NCBI RefSeq assembly: GCF_022095675.1
Contig: NZ_JAHYSG010000156.1
Span: 1 to 23,946, forward strand
Length of the DNA: 23,946 nucleotides
From: Dactylosporangium sp. AC04546
GTDB taxonomy: Bacteria; Actinomycetota; Actinomycetes; Mycobacteriales; Micromonosporaceae
Direction of reading: 5' to 3'
Of the stretch, positions 12,108 through 18,981 are shown in pieces; position 1 is the stretch's first letter, and each line of letters begins with the position of its first letter. A program made the position numbers and the translations under genes. Below the pieces are notes generated by a model. It worked only from the letters and a program-made list of their open reading frames with translations, made no database searches and was not told the origin of the DNA.

Positions 12108-14846
12108 CTACGCGGCGATGGCCGCGGGGTCGCGCAGCAGCTCGCCCGCCTCGCCGGCCGGCAGGGGCCGCGAGAAGTAGTAGCCCTGGGCGAGGTCGCA
12201 GCCCATCCGCCGCAGCGCGAGGAACTGCGCGTACTGCTCGATGCCCTCGGCGACCGTGGCCATCCCGAGGCTCTGGCCCAGCTGCACGATGGTCCGGGCC
12301 AGGGCGGCGTCCGGGGCCGCGCCGGTGAGCCGCTCGACGAACGAGCGGTCGATCTTCAGCGTGTCGACCGGGAACCGGCGCAGGTAGGCCAGCGAGGAGT
12401 AGCCGGTGCCGAAGTCGTCGATGGCCAGCTTCACGCCGATGTCCTTGAGCGACACCAGGACCGCGAGGTTCTCCTCGGTGTCGGTCATCAGCACGCTCTC
12501 GGTCATCTCCAGGCACAGCCGGTCCGGTGGCAGGCCGGTCTCGGCGAGCACCGCCGCGACGACCTGCGGCAGGTCGGGCTGGTCGAACTGCACGCCGGAC
12601 ACGTTGACGGCCATGGTCATCGCCCGGCCCGGCTGGTCGAAGCCCCAGGCCACGGCCTGCCGGCTCGCCTCGGCGAGCACCCACCGGCCGAGAGGGCGGA
12701 TCAGGCCGGTCGACTCGGCGAGCGGGATGAAGTCGGCCGGCGGGATCATCCCGCGGACCGGGTGGCGCCAGCGCACGAGCGCCTCGAACCCGACGATGTC
12801 GCCGGTGCGCAGCTCGATCGTCGGCTGGTAGTGCAGCTGCAGTTCGTTCGCGTCGCCGTCCAGCGCGCGGCGCAGGTCGGCGCCCAGCTGGAGGCGCTCG
12901 ACCAGGCCCGAGTGCATCTGCGGGTCGTAGCGGGCGAACAGGCCCGAGCCGGCCGACTTGGCGCGGTACATCGCCAGGTCGGCGTTGCGCATGAGCTGGT
13001 CGGCGTCCTGCGCGTCGGGGCCGGTCAGCGCGATGCCGATGCTGCCCTGGACGTGGATCTCCTGGTTGTCGATGCCGAACGGCTCGTCGAGCGCGGCGAT
13101 GATCCGCCCTGCCAGCTCGTCCGCGTCGTCGGCGCCGGCCACCTCGTCGATGAGTACCGCGAACTCGTCGCCGCCGAAGCGGGCCACCGTGTCGCCGGGC
13201 CGCACGGCCGCGCCGAGACGGTCGGCGACCTGCACCAGCAGCGTGTCGCCGGCGGCGTGCCCGAGGCTGTCGTTGACCTCCTTGAACCCGTCGAGGTCCA
13301 GGAAGAGGATGGCGACGCTGCGGTCCTCGCGCCGTCGGCGCAGCGCCGCCTCGACCCGCTCCTTGAACAGCGCCCGGTTGGCGAGCTTGGTCAGCCCGTC
13401 GTGGAACGCCTCGTGCACGAGCTGGTCCTCGAGCTCCTTGCGCTCGCTGATGTCGCGGGAGTTGAGCACGATGCCCTGCACGCTCGCGTCGGTGAGCAGG
13501 TTGGTCATCGTGACCTCGGCGAGGCAGCGGTGCCCGTCGGCGTGGTCGATGGCGATCTCGACGACCCGGCTGGCGTACGGCGTGTCACCGATGGCGTCGA
13601 TCGCCTCGCGCAGGATCCGCCCGGCCTCCGCGTTGATGACGTCGGGCAGGACGATCCCGGTGGCGAACGACGGGTCGTAGCCGAAGACCCGCTGGATGGA
13701 CTCGCTCTGGTACGTCACGGTGCCGTCGGCGCCCATCACGGTCACCACGTCGGAGCTGTGCTGGACCAGCGCCCGGAAGCGCTGCTCGCTCGCCCTGAGC
13801 TCGGCGGTCCGCGCCTCGACGCGCAGCTCCAGGTCGCGGGTGAGCACCCGGTTCTCCAGCAGCGTCAACAGCTGGCGGCCGACGATGAGCAGGATGATGG
13901 CCGAGCGGCTCCAGGACACGATCGAGTCGTGCATGCCGTGGCGCAGCACCTCGAACGTACTGGTGACGAGCGCGGCGAGCACGGCGATGTACGGCAGCAT
14001 CACCCCGAGCGGCCGGGTGAGCGCGTGCGCGTCGTCCTCCGCGCTCGCCGTCCCGGGCTTGCGCGAGGCGAGCAGGATGAGCGCGAACCCGACGAACCAG
14101 CCGAGGTCGAGCACGGCCCCCGACCCGTACGAGTCGATCAGCGTCAGGTACGCGTAGCCGGAGTCCGACACGGTGAACGCCAGCAGCCCGATGCCGACGA
14201 GCGGCAGCGACATGGGCCGCGGCCCGCCGCGGCGCAGCCGGGCGAGCATGAACAGCACGACGGTGAGCACGACGACGTCGCCGCCGGGGTACCACAGCGT
14301 GATGAGCAGGGCGAGCGAACTGTCCGCCCCCTGGTGCACCAGCGGCCCCAGGATCAGCACCCAGGCCACGAGCAGCAGCGAGACCGCGATCATGAGCCCG
14401 TCGAGGATGCTGCGCGCCTGCTGCGCCACGCTCTGCCGGCTCATCGGCAGCAGGAGCAGCCCGGCCGCCGTGAACGGCATCATCCAGAAGTACCCGGCGT
14501 CCGCCATCGACGGGAACGGGACCTCCTGGTTGAGCACGGTCTCGTACCAGATGCAGAACATCTGCCCGACACCCCACGAGAGGCTGCCGAGCCCGGTGAA
14601 CGCCCAGGCCAGCCGCGCCCGCCGGCCGTCGGCCCGCCACACCTTGACGAGGCAGCCCCAGGCGGCGCAGAGCGCGGCGCCGAAGAGCGCGACGTTGGAG
14701 GCGTTCTGCGACACGACGGGCCCGCCGACCCCGGTCACGAACACGGCGAAGAGCCCGGCCACGACCGCGGCCACGACCGCACACAGCCACCCGTACCCCC
14801 GAGTGGGCACGGCGGCGTCGAGCACCCTGCTCAGCCAGCGCAGCAT
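12108..14846 (-). CDS. Membrane PAS-GGDEF-EAL c-di-GMP cyclase/phosphodiesterase
   Basis: This 912-residue protein starts at ATG 14846 with GGGAGG (14851-14856) 4 nt upstream. Residues about 15-330 form roughly ten membrane helices. A coiled segment (ENRVLTRDLELRVEARTAEL) then leads to a PAS domain (about 350-465, RFRALVQHSSDVVTVMGADG). The GGDEF domain has an intact GGDEF at 558-562 and an RxxD inhibitory site (RPGD) five residues before it, so cyclase activity and product inhibition are both plausible. The EAL domain has EAL (688-690), NVSGVQF, LEMTESVL, IDDFGTGYSS, LKIDRSF and AEGIE. All expected metal/catalytic residues are present, so c-di-GMP hydrolysis is also plausible. The architecture resembles Streptomyces RmdB-like proteins. 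It probably converts a membrane or PAS signal into c-di-GMP turnover. It is transcribed separately from the decarboxylase cassette. Confidence 0.95.
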   Translation of the reverse strand: MLRWLSRVLDAAVPTRGYGWLCAVVAAVVAGLFAVFVTGVGGPVVSQNASNVALFGAALCAAWGCLVKVWRADGRRARLAWAFTGLGSLSWGVGQMFCIWYETVLNQEVPFPSMADAGYFWMMPFTAAGLLLLPMSRQSVAQQARSILDGLMIAVSLLLVAWVLILGPLVHQGADSSLALLITLWYPGGDVVVLTVVLFMLARLRRGGPRPMSLPLVGIGLLAFTVSDSGYAYLTLIDSYGSGAVLDLGWFVGFALILLASRKPGTASAEDDAHALTRPLGVMLPYIAVLAALVTSTFEVLRHGMHDSIVSWSRSAIILLIVGRQLLTLLENRVLTRDLELRVEARTAELRASEQRFRALVQHSSDVVTVMGADGTVTYQSESIQRVFGYDPSFATGIVLPDVINAEAGRILREAIDAIGDTPYASRVVEIAIDHADGHRCLAEVTMTNLLTDASVQGIVLNSRDISERKELEDQLVHEAFHDGLTKLANRALFKERVEAALRRRREDRSVAILFLDLDGFKEVNDSLGHAAGDTLLVQVADRLGAAVRPGDTVARFGGDEFAVLIDEVAGADDADELAGRIIAALDEPFGIDNQEIHVQGSIGIALTGPDAQDADQLMRNADLAMYRAKSAGSGLFARYDPQMHSGLVERLQLGADLRRALDGDANELQLHYQPTIELRTGDIVGFEALVRWRHPVRGMIPPADFIPLAESTGLIRPLGRWVLAEASRQAVAWGFDQPGRAMTMAVNVSGVQFDQPDLPQVVAAVLAETGLPPDRLCLEMTESVLMTDTEENLAVLVSLKDIGVKLAIDDFGTGYSSLAYLRRFPVDTLKIDRSFVERLTGAAPDAALARTIVQLGQSLGMATVAEGIEQYAQFLALRRMGCDLAQGYYFSRPLPAGEAGELLRDPAAIAA

Positions 14847-14968
14847 CAGCCCTCCCGGTCACGGCGACGGTCGCGTCCCCCGTTGATCGGGCCCACCGAT
14901 GCGGAACTGAGCGCCGGCCCGCGTCGGCAACCCGCCAGCACCCACATCGCGCTACAGCCCGTGACCTA

Positions 14969-15018
14969 GATCATGGGAAGGATCCGGCTGCCCCAACGAC
15001 CAGATGTTTCCCACGATC
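14969..15018. repeat. 50-bp imperfect palindrome
   Basis: GATCATGGGAA (14969-14979) and TTCCCACGATC (15008-15018) are inverted repeats with one mismatch. Pairing continues on the same axis through ATCCGG/CCAGAT with a few mismatches. On minus-strand RNA, the A/C mismatches become G-U pairs, giving a hairpin of about 18 pairs. It lies upstream of the GGDEF-EAL gene. Confidence 0.65.
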
Positions 15019-15154
15019 AAGCCCGCCCTGACCGCTCAGGTTTGGTACCTGCGGTGGCGACAGTGATCTTGAGGCGCAGGGACCAAGACACGCAGCGCCG
15101 GATTCGCCCAGGCGGCTGCCGTGCCACGCCGCCGATCGCGCACCCGCGGACGTG

Positions 15155-15346
15155 GCGACCTGCGGCGACGTCCGCCCGGCCATGGCGGCATCCACCGCGC
15201 CCGGAGGCGAGCGGGCCTGGCCCGTGGCGTCATCCCCGCCGCGGTGCCTGCGCCGCGCGGGTCGCGGTGAACGTGTCGAGCCGCGGCGCCATTCCGGCCG
15301 TGGTGCTTGCACCGCGCCTGGGAGCGGTGGGCGACCTGCGGTGTCG
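15155..15346. repeat. Degenerate tandem repeat, period 58-59 bp, three clear copies
   Basis: Equivalent positions at 15170, 15229 and 15288 start copies that align along the core CCGGCC(A/G)TGG...CACCGCGCC. The second and third copies match at about 27 of 33 core positions. GCGACCTGCGG recurs at 15155 and 15331, about three periods apart, and a weaker further copy with an 8-nt insertion follows (GCACCGCGC at 15376). The period is not a multiple of three, so a repeated protein is excluded. Confidence 0.55.
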
Positions 15347-15397
15347 GCATCGCGGGCTCCGTCGCGCTGGGGCCCGCACCGCGCTGACCGCCGCCGT

Positions 15398-15453
15398 CCA
15401 TGATCACGAAGGGTTCCGGCACCTCTGGGCGCAGGAACTCTTCGTGATCATGG
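15398..15453. repeat. 56-bp near-perfect palindrome (REP/MITE-like candidate)
   Basis: CCATGATCACGAAG (15398-15411) is the exact reverse complement of 15440-15453. Pairing continues through one G-T pair and GTTCC/GGAAC. This makes a 20-position stem with one wobble and a 16-nt loop (15418-15433). It lies 40 bp beyond the 3' end of the beta-propeller gene. It could act as a terminator, but the length and sequence look more like a dispersed palindromic repeat. Confidence 0.75.
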
Positions 15454-15492
15454 CGGTCGGGGCGGGAACCCCCGCGGGGCCGCGGCCCGGTG

Positions 15493-17013
15493 TTACGAGA
15501 CGGACAGGGAGTGGACGGCGCCGGCCCGGGTGCCGAAGTACATGGCGCCCTTCCAGACCGCCGGGGTCGACTCGATGCAGCCGCCGATCTTCAGCTCCCA
15601 CAGGAGCTTGGGCTGGGCGTTGGTGTCGCCGACGTCGTACGCGTGCATGACGCCCGAGCAGTCGCCGATGAACAGCGTGTCGTCCACGACCACCGGGGAC
15701 TGCCAGGTCTCGTTGCCCGGGACGTGGAACTTCCAGCGGACCGCGCCCGTCTGGCGGTCCAGGCCCATCACGTCGCCGCCCGTCGTGTCGAAGATCGCGA
15801 TGTCCTTGTACAGCGCCGGCGTGCCCCAGATGCCCGCCGGCTTCGAGCCCTGGTCCTTGACGGCCCACACGACCGGGTTGTCGGGCTTCGACGGGTCCAG
15901 CTTCAACATCTGGCCGACCTGCTTCGAGCGGGCGTTGCCCTTCTCGTACTCCGAGCCGACGTAGAGGAACCCGGCCTCGTCGATGACGATGGACGCGTCG
16001 GTGTCGTCGCCCGTCCAGAAGCGGAACGTGCGGGTCGGGGTCTTGCCCTCCTTGAGGCCGCTGATGTCCCAGCCCTGGACGAGACCGCCGGAGTTGGCGA
16101 AGTAGACGGTGTTCTTGTAGATCGCGACCGAGTTCTCGATCGAGACGTTGGTGTCGCCGAAGTCGTTGAGCAGCTGCTGGTCCCAGCCCGGCGTGTTGAA
16201 CACCAGCTTCGGGTTGACCGTCACCTTGCCGTTGGCGTCGTAGCCGCGGTTGAGCTTCACGATGTGGAACTGGCTGTTCTCGCCGCCCTCGAACAGGTAG
16301 TCGTCGATGATCAGGCCGGAGCCGTCCCAGTCGTCGTTCCACATCGTCGGCTTCACGGCGTTGGCGGAGAGCTTCCACAACTCGGTCGGCACGCCGCGGT
16401 CGAGCGCGATGACCCGGTAGTAGTTGTCGCGGGAGCCGGAGTAGAGCAGCGGGTAGCCGTCGGGGTCGACGGTGACGGTGCCCTTGATGATGTCGCCGGT
16501 CTTGAAGTCGGGCATGATCTGCTGCCCGGTGGCCGCGTCGAGGAAGTGGATGTTGCGGTCGTAGGCGCCGAAGACCACCCAGGTGCGCCCGTCGCGCTCG
16601 AAGACGGCCGGCTGGCCGGTCCAGCCGTTGCCGCACCACTGTGTGGTCTTGCCCTTGTCCTCGGACATCGCGCACATGCCGCCGGTCTTCGGGTACTGCC
16701 ACTTGTGCACGGGCATGGTCTTCGGCACGGGGCCCTGCCCGTAATACGTCCGGGTCGGGTTGCCGCGGAACGTTAACAAACCGTTGACCTTCGTCCCCCA
16801 CGGCTTGCCGACGAGCTCGGGGTCGGACCAGCCCACGAACGGCGGCTTCGACGGCGCCGGCGACGCGCCGGCGGTCGCGCCGGTCTCGCCCTGCGATGTC
16901 GAGGGACCGTCGGAGCGCGCCCGGCGCAGTGCATACGCGGTGGTGGCGACGCCACCGATGACCAGCACCAAAGCTCCAGCGAGCAGCAGGCGGAACGCCC
17001 CCGAACGTGACAT
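15493..17013 (-). CDS. Membrane-anchored PQQ-type beta-propeller protein
   Basis: This 506-residue protein starts at ATG 17011-17013, with CATACT 7 nt upstream as a leaderless -10. Residues about 8-30 (LLLAGALVLVIGGVATTAYA) form a signal anchor, followed by a Ser/Thr/Ala linker. The remainder consists of beta-propeller blades with PQQ/quinoprotein-type signatures (GQPAVFERDGRTWVVFGAYD; TVTVDPDGYPLLYSGSRDNY; GTPALYKDIAIFDTTGGDVM; SPVVVDDTLFIGDCSGVMHA). Cys pairs (GGMCAM...QWCGNGW; GDCSG...GGCIEST) fit an extracytoplasmic fold. No PQQ dehydrogenase active site is evident, so a scaffold or binding role is more likely. Leu80 is a TTA codon, rare in GC-rich actinobacteria. The gene lies 101 bp downstream of the M15 peptidase gene on the same strand. 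Confidence 0.85.
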   Translation of the reverse strand: MSRSGAFRLLLAGALVLVIGGVATTAYALRRARSDGPSTSQGETGATAGASPAPSKPPFVGWSDPELVGKPWGTKVNGLLTFRGNPTRTYYGQGPVPKTMPVHKWQYPKTGGMCAMSEDKGKTTQWCGNGWTGQPAVFERDGRTWVVFGAYDRNIHFLDAATGQQIMPDFKTGDIIKGTVTVDPDGYPLLYSGSRDNYYRVIALDRGVPTELWKLSANAVKPTMWNDDWDGSGLIIDDYLFEGGENSQFHIVKLNRGYDANGKVTVNPKLVFNTPGWDQQLLNDFGDTNVSIENSVAIYKNTVYFANSGGLVQGWDISGLKEGKTPTRTFRFWTGDDTDASIVIDEAGFLYVGSEYEKGNARSKQVGQMLKLDPSKPDNPVVWAVKDQGSKPAGIWGTPALYKDIAIFDTTGGDVMGLDRQTGAVRWKFHVPGNETWQSPVVVDDTLFIGDCSGVMHAYDVGDTNAQPKLLWELKIGGCIESTPAVWKGAMYFGTRAGAVHSLSVS

Positions 17014-17020
17014 GCCGCCC

Positions 17021-17026
17021 AGTATG
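17021..17026 (-). promoter_or_regulatory. Possible leaderless -10 CATACT of the beta-propeller gene
   Basis: On the minus strand CATACT lies 7 nt before the ATG at 17013, with no Shine-Dalgarno sequence. The first base departs from T, so support is moderate. Confidence 0.4.
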
Positions 17027-17114
17027 TAGGCACCGTGCGACAAAAATGCTCCCCCGAACGGCGGCATCGCCCTGCGCCCCTCGGCTCACCTGCTGTGGGT
17101 GTTCCCAAACGACG

Positions 17115-17885
17115 TTACCCGTCGCGTCGCTCGAAGTGCTGGTAGTCGACGCCGCTGCGCCAGGCGCCACCCCAGGTGAAGCCCTCGGCACGGAACGCAG
17201 TCACCACGACGTCCCCGTCGACGATCATGCCGGGCCGCACGTTGCGGCGGTCCAGATAGTCCTTGCCGGCCGGCGGCATGACCTTCCCTTTGGGCAGGTA
17301 CGGGTTCTCGACGGTGTTGACGTCGATCGCCCGCCCGTAGGCGTGGTTCGACAGGTTGCTGGTCCCGGGCACGGTGCGGCAGTTGAACGCGGAGGTGTTG
17401 TCGGCGGCCATCGACGCGTCGTCACTGCCGCCGTACGCCTCGATGAGCCGCATGCTGCGGATCGGGAACCGCGCGGCGCGCAGCTTGCCGAACACCCGCA
17501 GCACGGCCGGCGCGATCGCCTGGTGCACGACGAGCTGCCCGCGCTGCTCGGCCCCGGCGAAGTCGACGTAGGTGATGGTGAGCAGCCGCAGGTCGTCGAG
17601 GCCGACGGGGCAGCCCGGCCGCCACGAGACCCCGGTCATCGCCTGCCGCAGCGCGGGCGGCAACGGCTCGCTGGTGTCCGCGGCAGGTGCTGACGCGGCA
17701 GGTGTACCGGAAGCGCCGCCGCTCGACGGGACGACCTGCGCCGGTGCGCTGCCGGCGGCGGCCGCGACCGGGCGCTGCCCGCTCGACCCGCTCGGCCCGC
17801 TCGGCCCGCAGGCGGCGGTCAGCGGGCCGGCCGCGAGCAACGACACGAGCGCCACGACGGGCGTGATCCGGGAATGTACCGCCAT
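17115..17885 (-). CDS. M15-family peptidase (D-Ala-D-Ala carboxypeptidase-like), exported
   Basis: This 256-residue protein begins MAVHSRITPVVALVSLLAAG with an export signal ending LTAAC. The lipobox is slightly atypical, since Thr sits at -3, but lipidation is plausible. A low-complexity Ser/Ala/Pro linker to about residue 75 leads to the catalytic domain. SNHAYGRAIDVN holds His181 and Asp188, and DYQHFE holds His250. These are the zinc ligands of M15 peptidases that cut D-Ala-D-Ala or L-Ala-D-Glu bonds of peptidoglycan. An apparent leaderless start lies 7 nt after TAGTAT. The gene diverges from an L,D-transpeptidase-like gene, so both are likely to be co-expressed in cell-wall remodelling. 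Confidence 0.88.
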   Translation of the reverse strand: MAVHSRITPVVALVSLLAAGPLTAACGPSGPSGSSGQRPVAAAAGSAPAQVVPSSGGASGTPAASAPAADTSEPLPPALRQAMTGVSWRPGCPVGLDDLRLLTITYVDFAGAEQRGQLVVHQAIAPAVLRVFGKLRAARFPIRSMRLIEAYGGSDDASMAADNTSAFNCRTVPGTSNLSNHAYGRAIDVNTVENPYLPKGKVMPPAGKDYLDRRNVRPGMIVDGDVVVTAFRAEGFTWGGAWRSGVDYQHFERRDG

Positions 17886-17892
17886 GGTCGGA

Positions 17893-17899
17893 ATACTAT
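17893..17899. promoter_or_regulatory. Shared symmetric -10 element of two divergent cell-wall genes
   Basis: The 7-bp ATACTAT reads TACTAT on the plus strand (17894-17899), 5 nt before the GTG at 17905. It reads TAGTAT on the minus strand (17898-17893), 7 nt before the ATG at 17885. The two start codons are only 19 bp apart, and neither has a Shine-Dalgarno sequence. Both transcripts should be leaderless and use overlapping -10 hexamers. Confidence 0.65.
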
Positions 17900-17904
17900 G
17901 TGTC

Positions 17905-18789
17905 GTGCCGGTTGACCAGCGCCGTCGACGCGCCCGTCGTACGACCGCGTTCCCGCTGCTCATCGCCGCTCTACTCGTGCCCCTGACCGCACTCGCCGCG
18001 TGCTCGAAACCCCCGCCGGCGCCGGCCGCGGCGCCCGCGTCGAGCGCGCCGCCCGCCGTCGAGGAGCTGCCGGTCGCGGCGTCGCCGGTGCCGTCGTCGT
18101 CGCCGTCGTCGGCCCCGCCGTCAGTGACGGCCGCGCCGGCGAGCTCGGCGCCGAAGCCCGCCGGCACATCCGGTACAACTGCCGCGAATGACGCATCGCG
18201 GCTGCGGACCCTGCCGTCGTCCACCACCCAGGTGGTGATCGTCAAGACGCCCGGCATGGCGTCGACGTCGGGCACGCTGCAGGCCTTCGCCAAGTCGGGC
18301 GGGGCGTGGCGGCCGGCGTTCGCGGCGATGCCGGCCCGGATCGGGTCCAACGGCTTCAGCGACAGCAAGCGCGAGGGCGACAAGACCACACCAACCGGTG
18401 TGTACGCCATCGATGGGACGATGTACGGCATCGCGGGCAATCCGGGCGTCCGCTATGCGTACCACCGGCTGGTCCCCGACGACTGGTGGAACGAGAACAG
18501 CGACACCCCCGGCTACAACACGTTCAGTCACGGGCCGAACCCCGGCGGGCCGAGCGAGCCGCTGTGGCAGATCAGCCCGCAGTACACGCACCTCGCCGTG
18601 ATCCGCTACAACATGCCGGCCACCCCGGGCCGCGGCAGCGGCATCTTCCTGCACCAGAGCACCGGCAACGCGACCCTGGGCTGTGTGAGCCTCGCCAACG
18701 ACGACCTGGTCGCGGTGCTGCGCTGGCTCGACCCGGCGGCCAACCCGCGGATCGTCATGGCGCCCAGCGACCGGCTCAACCGCTACTGA
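17905..18789 (+). CDS. L,D-transpeptidase (YkuD-like) lipoprotein
   Basis: This 294-residue protein starts at GTG 17905, 5 nt after TACTAT; an ATG at 17884 in the same frame would lie upstream of that -10. A twin-Arg-rich N-terminus (QRRRRARRTT) is followed by a hydrophobic segment and the lipobox LAAC (Cys33). A Pro/Ser/Ala linker to about residue 95 then leads to the catalytic domain. FLHQSTGNATLGCVSL contains His250 and Cys260 of a YkuD-type active site, in the compact variant where His and Cys are about 10 residues apart. KTTPTGVYAIDG is also typical of the fold. Such enzymes form 3-3 peptidoglycan cross-links or attach proteins. The divergent neighbour is an M15 peptidase. I am confident of the fold, less of the reaction. 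Confidence 0.87.
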   Translation: MPVDQRRRRARRTTAFPLLIAALLVPLTALAACSKPPPAPAAAPASSAPPAVEELPVAASPVPSSSPSSAPPSVTAAPASSAPKPAGTSGTTAANDASRLRTLPSSTTQVVIVKTPGMASTSGTLQAFAKSGGAWRPAFAAMPARIGSNGFSDSKREGDKTTPTGVYAIDGTMYGIAGNPGVRYAYHRLVPDDWWNENSDTPGYNTFSHGPNPGGPSEPLWQISPQYTHLAVIRYNMPATPGRGSGIFLHQSTGNATLGCVSLANDDLVAVLRWLDPAANPRIVMAPSDRLNRY

Positions 18790-18907
18790 GCGTCACCTCG
18801 GTCCAAAGGTTGCAAAGCGGCTACAACGCCCGCCAGCGTCACCAAAAGTGACCAATTCGCAACGCTCGCGGGCGATGATCGGCCCACCAGGGGCGGTTGC
18901 CGGCGCG

Positions 18908-18937
18908 TTGCGCAATTGTTACCGGCAACAACAAAGT
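18908..18937 (+). promoter_or_regulatory. Candidate promoter with palindromic operator in the spacer
   Basis: TTGCGC (18908-18913) and CAAAGT (18932-18937) are separated by 18 nt. The 16-bp palindrome TTGTTACCGGCAACAA (18916-18931), with a single mismatched pair, fills that spacer. A ROK or LacI-type repressor bound there would block RNA polymerase. The ROK gene of the same cluster is the obvious candidate. Promoter assignment is inference; the palindrome is directly visible. Confidence 0.5.
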
Positions 18938-18981
18938 CTGGACCTCGGTGGCCTTGTGTCCACGGGGCGTGGAGGAATACG

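Larger units (their letters stand above)
14847..15492. other. Gene-free, repeat-rich intergenic island
   Basis: These 646 bases contain no ORF with a recognisable product on either strand. They hold a 50-bp palindrome (14969-15018), a bulged hairpin (15031-15055: ACCGC/GCGGT plus AGGT/ACCT), a degenerate 58-59 bp tandem repeat (about 15155-15346) and a 56-bp palindrome (15398-15453). A GCGGG/CCCGC stem (15462-15475) and the 12-bp palindrome GGGCCGCGGCCC (15477-15488) lie just before the stop of the beta-propeller gene. The arrangement suggests dispersed repeat elements inserted between two genes. Confidence 0.7.

Noticed and set aside
12039..14969. 976-codon plus-strand open frame
   Set aside because: It lies entirely opposite the clear PAS-GGDEF-EAL gene. 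Its translation is His/Arg/Gly-rich and has no recognisable fold.
15036..15422. 128-codon minus-strand frame in the island
   Set aside because: It begins inside the 56-bp palindrome and covers the 59-bp repeat. It has no ribosome-binding site and no domain similarity, so it is probably spurious.
15000..15490. CRISPR array
   Set aside because: The 59-bp repeat is degenerate, lacks uniform short repeats with unique spacers, and has no cas genes nearby.
14973..15650. 225-codon plus-strand frame across the intergenic island
   Set aside because: It runs through palindromes, tandem repeats whose 59-bp period breaks the frame, and the end of the beta-propeller gene. The product is Arg/Ala/Gly-rich with no domain.
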